32,050 bases of DNA from Eubacteriales bacterium (GTDB lineage Bacteria; Bacillota; Clostridia; Lachnospirales; Lachnospiraceae). The notes beneath the pieces are model-generated. The model worked only from the letters and a program-made list of their open reading frames with translations, searched no databases and had not been told where the DNA came from. The DNA lies in assembly GCA_030524785.1 (NCBI GenBank), contig JAUNFZ010000032.1, positions 1-32,050 on the forward strand, in the 5' to 3' direction. The position numbers and the translations under genes were made by a program. Every line of letters begins with the position of its first letter. Position 1 is the first letter of the stretch. Positions 8,177-16,022 of the stretch are shown in pieces.

Positions 8177-9061
8177 CTACACTTTCTCCTGAATCTGCTT
8201 ACCCAGCAATCCGGTAGGCTTCACAAGCAATACGATAATCAGCACTGCAAACACGATTGCGTCTGCAAGCTGCGAAGAAATATACGCTTTGCCCAGAATC
8301 TCAATAATTCCCAGCAAAATTCCTCCGATCATAGCACCGGGAATTGAGCCGATTCCGCCGAATACCGCCGCCACGAAGGCCTTGATGCCCGGCATAGACC
8401 CCGTGTACGGGGAGAGGGACGGATAAGAGGAGCACAAAAGCACGCCGGCTACCGCCGCCAGGCCAGAACCAATCGCAAATGTCAGGGCAATGGTTCCGTT
8501 TACATTGATTCCCATAAGCTGCGCAGCGCCCTTGTCCTCAGATACTGCCAGCATTGCCTGTCCCGCCTTCGTCTTATTAATAAACGTCGTCAGGGCAGTC
8601 ATAATCACAATACAGCTTACGATCGTGACGATTGTCTCGCCTGTAATCATCAGCGTGCCGCCGGCCAGCTTCAGATCCGGAATCGGTACTACCGACTGAA
8701 AATTCTTGGGATTGGAGCCAAAAATCAGAAGCACTACGTTCTGAAGAAAATAGCTGACGCCAATGGCTGTAATCAATACTGCCAGAGGAGATGCAGCATT
8801 TCTTAATGGGCGGTAAGCCACTGCCTCGATCGTAATACCCAGCACTGTACATACCACAATTGCTACCAGAACCGCCACAAAAGCATTTGTGTGCAGATTC
8901 AGCATCATGGTCAGGGCCGCATACCCGCCGACCATAATAACATCACCGTGGGCAAAGTTCAGCATTTTCGCAATACCATAAACCATAGTATAGCCCAACG
9001 CGATTATGGCATATACACTACCGAGGCTGATGCCGTTAATCAAATAGGATAAGAAACTCAT
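8177..9061 (-). CDS. livH: Branched-chain amino-acid ABC transporter, permease LivH
   Basis: First permease subunit, 294 aa with about eight membrane segments. I choose the ATG at 9059-9061 (MSFLSYLINGISLGS) with GAGGTG five bases upstream, over an in-frame TTG four codons earlier that overlaps that site. LivH motifs are visible: GSVYAIIALGYTMVYGIAKM, NFAHGDVIMVGGY near the N-terminus and the EAA-like loop AVSEDKGAAQLMGINVN. It follows livK by 119 bases that include a terminator-like hairpin. Confidence 0.95.
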   Translation of the reverse strand: MSFLSYLINGISLGSVYAIIALGYTMVYGIAKMLNFAHGDVIMVGGYAALTMMLNLHTNAFVAVLVAIVVCTVLGITIEAVAYRPLRNAASPLAVLITAIGVSYFLQNVVLLIFGSNPKNFQSVVPIPDLKLAGGTLMITGETIVTIVSCIVIMTALTTFINKTKAGQAMLAVSEDKGAAQLMGINVNGTIALTFAIGSGLAAVAGVLLCSSYPSLSPYTGSMPGIKAFVAAVFGGIGSIPGAMIGGILLGIIEILGKAYISSQLADAIVFAVLIIVLLVKPTGLLGKQIQEKV

Positions 9062-9093
9062 AGGACACCTCAACTTTTATCACACATTCTAAA

Positions 9094-9122
9094 ACAGGGG
9101 GTTGCTCTTTGCAACCCCCTGT
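9094..9122 (-). terminator. Intra-operon terminator/attenuator after livK
   Basis: A perfect 12-bp stem (9094-9105 with 9111-9122), 5-base loop, followed on the minus strand by TTTT. It sits between livK and livH with no promoter seen after it. Partial termination would give more binding protein than permease, a common arrangement in solute-binding-protein operons. Confidence 0.7.
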
Positions 9123-9180
9123 CGGGTCAACTATTCAAAACGCCGCGTACTGCGGATCTTCTTATCATCCGAACGGATAA

Positions 9181-10329
9181 TTAAAGTCCCTTATAAGCGC
9201 CGTTCTCAATTACAACTGCCTTCGGAGATTTTGTCGGCTCACCGCTTGCATCCCAGGTCATGCCTGCGCCTGTCAGACCATCCACTGTGATCTCTGTCAT
9301 AGCTACCTTCAGAGCGTCGCACAGCGTGCTTGCATCCATATCCGGAGTTGCGCCTGCCTGCTCCAGAGCTGCCTTGATGATGTAAACACCGTCGTAAGCG
9401 TCTGCTGCAAACTGGTTCGGAACCTCGTTGTAAAGCTCCTGATATTTTGCTACGAAATTCTTTGTCAGATCATCCTCTGCGTCTGCGGAGAACGGTGTAA
9501 GAAGCATAACGCCCTCTGCCAGAGAGGTATCAAAACCTTCTACAGAAAGAATACCGTCCATACCGTCAACACCAAACCAGATCGGAGAGAAGTCCATAGC
9601 TGCCGCCTGTGTCAGCACCAGAGAAGCCTCATTGTAGTAGAACGGAAGATATACAAGCTCTGCGCCTGCATCCTTCGCCTTCTGAAGCTGTACAGTGAAG
9701 TCTGTCTTGCTGTCTGCGGTAAATGCTTCCTCAGCAACAATTTCGAAGGGCTGATTTGCTGCCTCAGCCTTGAATGTTGCGTAGATACCTGAAGAATAAA
9801 CGTCGGAGCTGTCGTAGATTGCCGCTACCTTCGTTGCCAGGCCGTTTTCACCAATGTATTTTGCGGATGCAGTACCCTGATCCGGGTCTGAGAAACAAAC
9901 ACGGAACGCATTGTCGCCTGCGGTAATACAGTCAACCGCAGAACCTGAAGGTGTAAGCAGGAACATGTTGTCATTTACTGCTTCAGCTTCAACCGCAATA
10001 CAGGGAGCGGATGTAACCGTACCGAGAAGCATCTGCATACCCCAGTCTTTCAGAGTGTTGTACGCATTTACAGATTTCTCTGCGTCATGCTCGTCGTCCT
10101 GAGCGTTGAACTCAAGCATTGCGCCGTTTACACCGCCTGCTTCGTTGATCTCGTCAACTGCGATCTGGGCTGCATTCATAACTGCGTTTCCGTAAGCTGC
10201 TGCTGCGCCGGTCATCGGACCGATTCCGCCAATTTTGAATGTATCCTCAGCAGATGCCGGCACTGCCAGAGCGCCTGCAACCATAGCTGCCGCCATTACT
10301 GCGCTGACTACTTTGTTGAATTTTTTCAT
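9181..10329 (-). CDS. livK: Branched-chain amino-acid substrate-binding protein, no lipobox
   Basis: Periplasmic-binding-fold (type I, Leu/Ile/Val-binding) protein of 382 aa that captures the amino acid and delivers it to LivHM. An export signal covers residues 1-27 (MKKFNKVVSAVM...AVPASA-ED), ending in an AxA-type signal peptidase I site. There is no Cys in or near the signal, unlike the lipoprotein signals normal for Gram-positive binding proteins. Mature-protein motifs fit the family: IGGIGPMTGAAAAYG, AVDEINEAGGVNG and the SAPCIAV / TPSGSAVD ligand loop. GGAGGAG precedes the ATG. First gene of the liv operon, behind the promoter at 10361-10390. Confidence 0.93.
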   Translation of the reverse strand: MKKFNKVVSAVMAAAMVAGALAVPASAEDTFKIGGIGPMTGAAAAYGNAVMNAAQIAVDEINEAGGVNGAMLEFNAQDDEHDAEKSVNAYNTLKDWGMQMLLGTVTSAPCIAVEAEAVNDNMFLLTPSGSAVDCITAGDNAFRVCFSDPDQGTASAKYIGENGLATKVAAIYDSSDVYSSGIYATFKAEAANQPFEIVAEEAFTADSKTDFTVQLQKAKDAGAELVYLPFYYNEASLVLTQAAAMDFSPIWFGVDGMDGILSVEGFDTSLAEGVMLLTPFSADAEDDLTKNFVAKYQELYNEVPNQFAADAYDGVYIIKAALEQAGATPDMDASTLCDALKVAMTEITVDGLTGAGMTWDASGEPTKSPKAVVIENGAYKGL

Positions 10330-10360
10330 AATATTCTCCTCCTTTATAAATTTGCATTTA

Positions 10361-10390
10361 ATGATAACCCCTGAAATACGCCTTTGTCAA
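10361..10390 (-). promoter_or_regulatory. Promoter of the liv operon
   Basis: Minus strand: -35 TTGACA (10385-10390), then 18 bases to TATCAT (10361-10366), or 17 bases to TTATCA. It lies in the 122-base gap between proS and livK, where I see no proS terminator. Confidence 0.65.
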
Positions 10391-10451
10391 TGGTTTTTTC
10401 CGCCATCTCTAATAGGAATAAAGCATTATATTTATGCATTTTGTTCATATT

Positions 10452-11891
10452 TTAATACGCCTTGCCCCAGTAGACCATTTTTTTGGCCGGCTTGCCACAG
10501 TGAATACAGGTTCCGGTGATCTCCTCCTGCTCAAAGGGGATGCATCTGGAGGTGACGCCTGCTTCTTCCTTCAGGGCGTCCTCACATTCCTGGCAGCCGC
10601 ACCACATCGCTTTGATAAATCCGGGTTTCTTTTCCGCAATCTCCTTAAATTCTTCCAGCGTCTTTGCCGTATAGGTGTGTGCGTCCCGGTGCGCTCTGGC
10701 CCGCTCCAGCATATCCTTCTGCATCGTTTCCAGAGTCTCAGATACTTTTGCCGCCAGTTCTTCTATCGGCGTTACTATCTTTTCCCTTGTATCCCGGCGC
10801 ACGACAATTGCCTGTCCCGCCTCGATATCCTTCGGTCCCAGCTCGATACGCACGGGGATGCCGCGCATCTCCGCCTCTGAGAATTTCCAGCCCGGGCTCT
10901 TTTCCGAATCGTCCAGCTTCACGCGGATTCCCGCTTTGGCAAGAAGATCTTTCACCTCCTGCGCTTTCTCCAGCACGCCTTCCTTCTGCATCTGAATGGG
11001 AATCACCATCGCCTGAACAGGCGCAATCCTCGGGGGAAGCACCAGACCGCTGTTGTCGCCATGCACCATAATGATGGCTCCGATCATGCGGGTAGTCATA
11101 CCCCAGGACGTCTGATGAACATATTTTAATTTATTGTCTTTGTCTGCGAACTGAATGTTAAAAGCCCTGGCAAATCCATCCCCGAAGTTGTGGCTGGTGC
11201 CCGACTGCAGTGCTTTTCCGTCATGCATCAGTGATTCAATCGTGTACGTAGCCTCTGCTCCCGCAAATTTCTCCTTGTCCGTTTTGCGTCCCTTAATCAC
11301 CGGAATCGCCAGCACTTCCTCGCAGAAATCCGCATACACGTTCAGCATCTGAATGGTTCTCTCCTCTGCTTCCTCTGCGGTGGCGTGTGCCGTATGGCCT
11401 TCCTGCCACAAAAATTCTCTGGAGCGCAGGAAAGGACGGGTTGTTTTTTCCCAGCGCACCACGGAACACCACTGATTATAGACCTTCGGAAGGTCACGGT
11501 AAGAGTGAACATCATTTGCATAGAAATCACAGAACAGCGTCTCAGACGTCGGGCGCACGCACAATCTCTCCTGCAGGGGTTCCAGACCGCCGTGAGTCAC
11601 CCACGCTACCTCCGGGGCAAACCCTTCCACATGATCCTTTTCCTTCTCCAGCAGGCTCTCCGGTATAAACAGAGGCAGATATACATTTTCCACCCCCGTC
11701 TCTTTAAAACGCCTGTCCAGTTCACGCTGTATATTTTCCCAGATGGCATAGCCCGCCGGTTTAATCACCATGCAGCCCTTTACGCTGGTATAGTCGATCA
11801 GTTCTGCTTTTTTTACAACATCCGTATACCACTGTGCGAAATCTTCTTCCATCGAAGTAATCGCTTCCACAAGTTTCTTGTCTTTCGCCAT
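10452..11891 (-). CDS. proS: Prolyl-tRNA synthetase, archaeal/eukaryotic-type
   Basis: Charges tRNA-Pro with proline in the cytoplasm. At 479 aa it is the short form (ProS type 3) without the editing insert of the approx. 570-aa bacterial form. That type occurs in archaea, eukaryotes and some Firmicutes. Class II motifs are visible: [12 protein letters not shown], motif 2 around RPTSET...[30 protein letters not shown], and motif 3 in [21 protein letters not shown]. The C-terminal zinc-type domain has CGCQEC and CIHCGK, and the chain ends in Tyr, as is typical. The start is the ATG at 11889-11891, with GAGGAG seven bases upstream. Confidence 0.96.
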   Translation of the reverse strand: MAKDKKLVEAITSMEEDFAQWYTDVVKKAELIDYTSVKGCMVIKPAGYAIWENIQRELDRRFKETGVENVYLPLFIPESLLEKEKDHVEGFAPEVAWVTHGGLEPLQERLCVRPTSETLFCDFYANDVHSYRDLPKVYNQWCSVVRWEKTTRPFLRSREFLWQEGHTAHATAEEAEERTIQMLNVYADFCEEVLAIPVIKGRKTDKEKFAGAEATYTIESLMHDGKALQSGTSHNFGDGFARAFNIQFADKDNKLKYVHQTSWGMTTRMIGAIIMVHGDNSGLVLPPRIAPVQAMVIPIQMQKEGVLEKAQEVKDLLAKAGIRVKLDDSEKSPGWKFSEAEMRGIPVRIELGPKDIEAGQAIVVRRDTREKIVTPIEELAAKVSETLETMQKDMLERARAHRDAHTYTAKTLEEFKEIAEKKPGFIKAMWCGCQECEDALKEEAGVTSRCIPFEQEEITGTCIHCGKPAKKMVYWGKAY

Positions 11892-11962
11892 AGTCCCACT
11901 CCTCAATCTTCATTCCTGTTGTTTTGCCGCGCTTCCGTCTTCCTGCGCAGCAGACTGTAATC

Positions 11963-11991
11963 ATTTTAGTTCATAATACTGTTTTTGTCAA
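11963..11991 (-). promoter_or_regulatory. Promoter of proS
   Basis: Minus strand: -35 TTGACA (11986-11991), 17-base spacer, -10 TAAAAT (11963-11968). The leader of roughly 65 bases is too short for a T-box. Confidence 0.75.
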
Positions 11992-12003
11992 AGTATTTCC
12001 CGT

Positions 12004-12032
12004 TTGACTTTCCCCAAACCCTGTACTATACT
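12004..12032 (+). promoter_or_regulatory. Promoter of the DUF402 gene
   Basis: Plus strand: TTGACT (12004-12009), 17-base spacer, TATACT (12027-12032), 20 bases before the ATG. It is divergent from the proS promoter, with the two -35 boxes 12 bases apart. Confidence 0.75.
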
Positions 12033-12052
12033 GAAAAGAAAGGGGTGCTGCC

Positions 12053-12529
12053 ATGAACAAGCCATTGCTTTACCGCAAACGTCTGATTCCCAATGAATGT
12101 ATTCTGCTGGAAAAAGACGAAATTCTTCACGCCGGCGAAAATCTGATCGTCACCAGATGGCGCACCATCCGTCCCAAGAAAGAATTAAGCCACGGCCTAT
12201 CCGCTTACTTTCTTGATAAGGGGATCAAAGTCAGTAAATTCTACAGCCACGAAAACCTTCTGATCTGCTGGTACTGCGACATCATCACCCACGAATATAC
12301 TCCCGCCGCAAATACATACACCATGATTGACCTGCTGGCGGACGTTCTGGTTTATCCCGACGGTACAGTCAAAGTGGCAGATCTGGACGAACTTGCAGAC
12401 GCCGCCCAGCAAAAGCTGATTACCGAACAGCAGCTTCTCATTTCACTGCGCCGGCTGGATGCGCTGCTTAACATGATCTACACCGGACAGTTCAGGGAAC
12501 TGACGTCGCTTATCGAAGCATACGAATAG
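12053..12529 (+). CDS. DUF402-domain protein, possible nucleotide phosphatase
   Basis: A 158-aa protein of the DUF402 family (related to FomD and to the Bacillus nucleoside tri-/diphosphatase Ntdp/YgaC). The family's acidic metal-binding pattern is visible: LLICWYCDIITHEY (about 70-83), then TMIDLLADVLVYPDGTVKVADLDEL (about 91-115). Basic residues cluster near the N-terminus (RKRLIPNE, TRWRTIRPKK). Hydrolysis of a phosphate ester or nucleotide is inferred from family members; the substrate is not known. AAAGGGG precedes the ATG at 12053. Monocistronic, with a hairpin and a bidirectional terminator downstream. Confidence 0.75.
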   Translation: MNKPLLYRKRLIPNECILLEKDEILHAGENLIVTRWRTIRPKKELSHGLSAYFLDKGIKVSKFYSHENLLICWYCDIITHEYTPAANTYTMIDLLADVLVYPDGTVKVADLDELADAAQQKLITEQQLLISLRRLDALLNMIYTGQFRELTSLIEAYE

Positions 12530-12538
12530 CGATAGAAA

Positions 12539-12563
12539 AAAGTGTGCGGCAAGCGCACACTTT
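12539..12563. terminator. Hairpin after the DUF402 gene
   Basis: A 10-bp perfect stem AAAGTGTGCG/CGCACACTTT (12539-12548 with 12554-12563), loop GCAAG, ten bases after the stop codon. The U-tract is only TTT, so termination here may be weak. Confidence 0.55.
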
Positions 12564-12607
12564 CGCGCCCGAGCGATGCTGTTTACAGCTACCTACTTCT
12601 TTGCGAG

Positions 12608-12649
12608 GTGCGCATCCTTTGTATCATGGAAACGCAGTTTCCTATGATA
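12608..12649 (+). repeat. 42-bp dispersed repeat, copy 1
   Basis: This 42-base segment recurs at 26458-26499 on the other strand with one mismatch (41/42). It holds a hairpin: TATCATGGAAAC paired with GTTTCC-T-ATGATA around a GCA loop. It directly abuts the terminator at 12649-12698. No coding potential. Confidence 0.85.
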
Positions 12650-12698
12650 AAAGCTTTGCATCTGATACTCTCTCAGGTATCGAACGCAAAGCTTTTTT
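12649..12698. terminator. Bidirectional terminator between convergent genes
   Basis: AAAAGCTTTGC (12649-12659) pairs with GCAAAGCTTTT (12686-12696), with an inner stem GATAC/GTATC (12664-12668 with 12677-12681). T-runs flank both ends, so it can serve the DUF402 gene (plus) and the dCMP deaminase operon (minus). Confidence 0.8.
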
Positions 12699-12753
12699 GT
12701 ATCGCATTATCTTCCCGGCCGGCTTTTCTAAAAGCGTCCGCCCGCCGCTTTCG

Positions 12754-13236
12754 TCACAACTCCAGAGCAATCTTCCGCCCTGTCCTGTTATATTTTCGCA
12801 CCCGCACGCCTGCTGCCGCCATCATTCTCTTTGACGCCACCACCGAAGGCGTGTCTGCATACTTATCGCAATCGTAAACTACCTGACGGATTCCCGACTG
12901 AATAATTGCCTTCGCACATTCATTGCAGGGAAACAGCGACACATAGAGGGTCGCCCCCTCCAGGCTGCCGCCCCGGTAATTTAAAATCGCGTTCAGCTCA
13001 CTGTGGGTTGTATAAAGATATTTTGTATCCAGCGGCTCCCCTTCCCGGTCCCAGGGAAATTCATCATCCGAGCACCCAAAGGGAAATCCGTTATATCCCA
13101 TGGAAAGAATCTTGTTGTCACTGCTCACAATACAGGCCCCCACCTGCGTATTTGGATCTTTGGAACGCATACCGGAAAGCATCGCTACCCCCATAAAATA
13201 TTCGTCCCAGGAAATGTAATCTTCTCGCTTGCCCAT
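12754..13236 (-). CDS. dCMP deaminase family protein
   Basis: A 160-aa zinc-dependent deaminase that most likely converts dCMP to dUMP for thymidylate synthesis. The zinc/catalytic motif is TTHSELNAILN (His-Ser-Glu rather than the common His-Ala-Glu, with His and catalytic Glu kept), followed by the Cys pair in SLFPCNECAKAIIQSG. N-terminal motifs SKDPNTQVGACIV and MGYNGFPFG fit the dCMP deaminase/ComEB group. The ATG at 13234-13236 has GAAGGAG upstream. It is the last gene of the tsaC operon, 34 bases after upp, so the operon pairs pyrimidine salvage with deamination. Confidence 0.9.
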   Translation of the reverse strand: MGKREDYISWDEYFMGVAMLSGMRSKDPNTQVGACIVSSDNKILSMGYNGFPFGCSDDEFPWDREGEPLDTKYLYTTHSELNAILNYRGGSLEGATLYVSLFPCNECAKAIIQSGIRQVVYDCDKYADTPSVVASKRMMAAAGVRVRKYNRTGRKIALEL

Positions 13237-13270
13237 AATTTCTCCTTCTCACGGTTTTCGGCCGCTGCTG

Positions 13271-13900
13271 TTACTTTGTTCCAAAAATGCGGTCTCCCGC
13301 GTCGCCCAGGCCCGGAACGATATAACCGTGGCTGTTCAGTTTTTCATCCTTCGCCCCAATGTAAATATCCACGTCGGGGTGCGCCTCCTGCATCGCCGCA
13401 ATTCCCTCCGGCGCTGCGATAATACACATAAAACGGATGTTTTTCACACCCTTATCTTTCAGCATCTGGATCGCCGCCACAGCGGAACCGCCGGTAGCCA
13501 GCATCGGATCCACCACAAATACTTCCCGGTTCGCACAATCCTCCGGAAGCTTGCAGTAATATTCCACCGGCTTCAGCGTCGCAGGATCACGGTAAAGACC
13601 AATGTGGCCCACCTTTGCCGCAGGAATCATTGCCAACATTCCTTCCACCATGCCGATGCCCGCCCGAAGAATCGGAACCACCGCCAGCTTCTTTCCCTGC
13701 AGCTCTTTCGCTGTGGTTTTACAGATGGGCGTTTCAATCTCCACATCCTGAAGTTTCAGGTCGCGCGTAGCCTCATAGCACATCAGCATCGCAATTTCCC
13801 CGATCATCTGCCGGAAATCCTTGGAACCTGTTTCCTTTCTCCGCACAATCCCAATCTTATGCTGAATCAGTGGATGCTCCATGATACATATTTTCCCCAT
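13271..13900 (-). CDS. upp: Uracil phosphoribosyltransferase
   Basis: Makes UMP from uracil and PRPP. At 209 aa it has the standard length. Visible motifs are [13 protein letters not shown], the PRPP loop [15 protein letters not shown] (about 128-142), and the uracil-binding C-terminus [22 protein letters not shown] sits ten bases before the ATG at 13898-13900; a second ATG six codons on (MEHPLIQHK) is also possible and closer to the usual N-terminus. It lies 19 bases after rpiB. The uracil released by the phosphorylase of the deo operon could be re-used here. Confidence 0.97.
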   Translation of the reverse strand: MGKICIMEHPLIQHKIGIVRRKETGSKDFRQMIGEIAMLMCYEATRDLKLQDVEIETPICKTTAKELQGKKLAVVPILRAGIGMVEGMLAMIPAAKVGHIGLYRDPATLKPVEYYCKLPEDCANREVFVVDPMLATGGSAVAAIQMLKDKGVKNIRFMCIIAAPEGIAAMQEAHPDVDIYIGAKDEKLNSHGYIVPGLGDAGDRIFGTK

Positions 13901-13919
13901 GCTGCCTTTTCCTCCATCG

Positions 13920-14348
13920 TTAATTCTCGATCATCGAAATTCTTCTTTTGTGGCGCTCCTCGTTCGAAAAAGGAGTATCCAAAAACGTGTCTACGATCTT
14001 CAGCGCCAGACCCGGGCCAACCACCCGGCCGCCCAGGGCCAATACGTTCGCGTCATTATGAAGCCTCGTCGCTTCCGCAGTGAAGCAGTCTGTACAGAGT
14101 GCCGCACGGATCCCCTTTACCTTGTTGGCCGTAATCGAAATGCCGATTCCTGTGCCGCAGATCAAAATGCCCTTTTCGCACTGCCCCGCCGTAATCGCGT
14201 CCGTCACTTTCCGGGCATATACGGGATAATCCACAGCCGCCTCGCTGTCGCAGCCGAAATCGCGATACTCCAGCCCCCGTTTTTCCAGATGTTTTAAAAT
14301 TTCCTGTTTCAGCGCATATCCGCCGTGATCACATGCAACCGCTATCAT
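13920..14348 (-). CDS. rpiB: Ribose-5-phosphate isomerase B
   Basis: Interconverts ribose-5-phosphate and ribulose-5-phosphate in the pentose phosphate pathway. It is 142 aa, normal for RpiB. The ATG at 14346-14348 ([14 protein letters not shown]) has GGGAGG upstream and overlaps the stop of the preceding gene by four bases (ATGA), so the pair is coupled. Active-site features are visible: the CDHGG N-terminal loop, catalytic Cys in [13 protein letters not shown] (about C66) and the RAALCTD / [15 protein letters not shown] segments. The open frame extends upstream to 14411, but only within the preceding gene. Confidence 0.96.
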   Translation of the reverse strand: MIAVACDHGGYALKQEILKHLEKRGLEYRDFGCDSEAAVDYPVYARKVTDAITAGQCEKGILICGTGIGISITANKVKGIRAALCTDCFTAEATRLHNDANVLALGGRVVGPGLALKIVDTFLDTPFSNEERHKRRISMIEN

Positions 14349-14803
14349 TGATTTTCCTCCCTTATCATTGCTGCCAGCTTCTCTGTTAAATCCTTCAGGC
14401 GCTGAAAACACGCCCCATATTCAGGCAAGTCCTTGCCGAGCGGGCTCTCCACATCACCCGTTTCTCCGCAGTACTCCGCCAGACTGTACACATTTATCGC
14501 CGCGTCCGCGTACTCCTCCAGAATCTTTTGCTTCTGCGCCGCCTCCATCGTAAAGATCAGCGTCCTGCTGTCAAAATCATCCTTTGTCAGCGGGCGGGCC
14601 TGATGCTCTTGCATGGTAAGCCCATTCTGCACCAGGATTTCCTCCGCTTTTGGATTTATCGGTTCCGGAAACAGTACAATCATTCCTCTGGAATCGCTGA
14701 TAATATCCTCCAGCAGCAAATTGTCCTGCATAAGCGCTTCCGCCATTGGCGCGCGGCAAGTATCGCTTCGGCTGACAAACGTCAGCTTATCGTATTTTTT
14801 CAT
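14345..14803 (-). CDS. LMW protein phosphatase homologue with degenerate active site
   Basis: A 152-aa protein of the low-molecular-weight phosphatase fold. The family P-loop C-X5-R appears as S-RSDTC-R (residues 11-17), followed by the normal AP-MAEALM. The nucleophilic Cys is therefore Ser (codon AGC), while Thr15-Cys16-Arg17 are kept. The acid loop, D-x-x-DP in active members, reads GDVESPLG, so the general acid is Ser120. The family SAG motif after the P-loop is also lost. The gene lies between tsaC and rpiB, exactly where Bacillus has the arginine phosphatase ywlE (ywlC-ywlE-ywlF order), so orthology is likely and activity is doubtful. A ligand-binding pseudophosphatase role is my inference. 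Start ATG 14801-14803 with GGGGGAAGG upstream. Confidence 0.88.
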   Translation of the reverse strand: MKKYDKLTFVSRSDTCRAPMAEALMQDNLLLEDIISDSRGMIVLFPEPINPKAEEILVQNGLTMQEHQARPLTKDDFDSRTLIFTMEAAQKQKILEEYADAAINVYSLAEYCGETGDVESPLGKDLPEYGACFQRLKDLTEKLAAMIREENQ

Positions 14804-14818
14804 ACCCTTCCCCCTGTA

Positions 14819-15865
14819 TCATATATGAATCATCTGATGGCCCGCCGCCTTCACAAGCCGGTTCATAATTGCCTGTCCTATCGTGGGCGTATCAAATGCT
14901 TCTGAATAAATCCTGCTGACTTTCTGCGCGTCAAATTCCCGCAGAACACCGTACAAATGGCGCGATATACTCAGCTCGTCCGTTCTGCTTCCCATAGACT
15001 TCACTATGCCGCCCGCATAACGGTCTTTTGTCTCCTCCGACGCAATGATTCCCGGCATCTTTCCCTCTGCCAGTTCCCTGCATATTCTGTCGTTTATATA
15101 GGAAATTACGTCTTTCTCTTTTCCTTCCACAATCAGCATTTCCGCCTTCGGCGCATAATGCCGGTATTTCATCCCCGGCGCTTTTGGGCGAACGTTTGGC
15201 GCCGCTTCAAAAAGAGCGGGGTCCATCACTACAGGTCCAATCACCTGCTCCAGCATTTTCTGATTGATATATCCCGGTCTTAGAATCATCGGTGTTTCGC
15301 CGCTCATGTCCACGATGGTAGATTCCACGCCGATTCCCACGCTTCCGCCGTCAATAATCATCTCTATTTTTCCATTCATATCCTCCGCCACATGCTTTGC
15401 CTCGGTAGGGCTTGGACGCCCCGAGGTATTGGCGCTGGGCGCCGCGATATATCCTCCTCCGGCCTTAATCAGCTCCAGAGCAATTTCGTGATCCGGCATC
15501 CGAACCGCCACGGTTGGCAGTCCGCCGGTCGTCGTATATGGTACGCAGTCCGCCTTTGGAAAAATCATTGTTAATGGCCCCGGCCAGAACGCTTTCGCCA
15601 GCGCCTCCGCTTTCTCCGGAACCTTGGCGGCAATCCGGTACAAATCCTCCATTCTCGCAATATGAACAATCAGCGGATTGTCCGAGGGCCTTCCCTTGGC
15701 TCCGTAAATCTTTGCCGCCGCATTTTCATCCAATGCGTTGGCCCCCAGCCCATACACCGTTTCCGTGGGAAACGCCACCAGCCCGCCGGCGGCGATAATC
15801 TCTCCTGCGCGCTCAAGCAGTCCGGCATCCAGCCCATCTCTCATATCGGCTATGATGGTCTCCAT
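14819..15865 (-). CDS. tsaC: L-threonylcarbamoyladenylate synthase, two-domain Sua5 type
   Basis: Makes threonylcarbamoyl-AMP from Thr, bicarbonate and ATP, for the t6A modification at position 37 of ANN-reading tRNAs. It is 348 aa: an N-terminal YrdC domain (about 10-195) with TETVYGLGANA, KGRPSDNPLIVHI and AAPSANTSGRPSPT, and a C-terminal Sua5 domain (about 215-348), joined by a region holding RPKAPGMKYRHYAPKA. I choose the ATG at 15863-15865 because the coding match begins there and AAGGAAGGG lies upstream. The frame is open to 15952, but that stretch has no family resemblance. It is first in the operon with the phosphatase homologue, rpiB, upp and the deaminase. Confidence 0.95.
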   Translation of the reverse strand: METIIADMRDGLDAGLLERAGEIIAAGGLVAFPTETVYGLGANALDENAAAKIYGAKGRPSDNPLIVHIARMEDLYRIAAKVPEKAEALAKAFWPGPLTMIFPKADCVPYTTTGGLPTVAVRMPDHEIALELIKAGGGYIAAPSANTSGRPSPTEAKHVAEDMNGKIEMIIDGGSVGIGVESTIVDMSGETPMILRPGYINQKMLEQVIGPVVMDPALFEAAPNVRPKAPGMKYRHYAPKAEMLIVEGKEKDVISYINDRICRELAEGKMPGIIASEETKDRYAGGIVKSMGSRTDELSISRHLYGVLREFDAQKVSRIYSEAFDTPTIGQAIMNRLVKAAGHQMIHI

Positions 15866-15890
15866 GATATCCCTTCCTTCTAGGGATATC
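15866..15890 (-). promoter_or_regulatory. Hairpin enclosing the tsaC ribosome site
   Basis: GATATCCCT (15866-15874) and AGGGATATC (15882-15890) form a perfect 9-bp stem with a 7-base loop. The stem begins directly before the tsaC ATG. In the mRNA the loop is AGAAGGA and the right arm starts with AGGG, so the ribosome-binding bases lie in the loop and stem. A translational control role is inferred. Confidence 0.5.
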
Positions 15891-15941
15891 TTATCATTTA
15901 TATGGCGTTCACGCAAGGCAGAATTTGCAGGCGCCGCCAGT

Positions 15942-16008
15942 GGGGTATGCACATACCCCGTCTCATATGCAAAAGGACCCGGGAACAGTTCATTCCCGAA
16001 GTCCTTTT
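15942..16008 (-). terminator. Terminator after the large surface-protein gene
   Basis: The main hairpin is AAAAGGAC (15971-15978) with GTCCTTTT (16001-16008) and an inner GGGAA/TTCCC stem, giving TTTT on the minus strand, about 15 bases after the stop. A second hairpin GGGGTAT/ATACCCC (15942-15948 with 15953-15959) follows. Confidence 0.75.
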
Positions 16009-16022
16009 TCCTTTTCTTATTC

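Noticed and set aside
11892..12052. T-box riboswitch before proS
   Set aside because: The leader from the predicted promoter is only about 65 bases and lacks the T-box sequence and terminator.
15866..15952. N-terminal extension of TsaC by 29 codons
   Set aside because: It has no similarity to the family and would run through the hairpin that carries the ribosome site used by the ATG at 15865.
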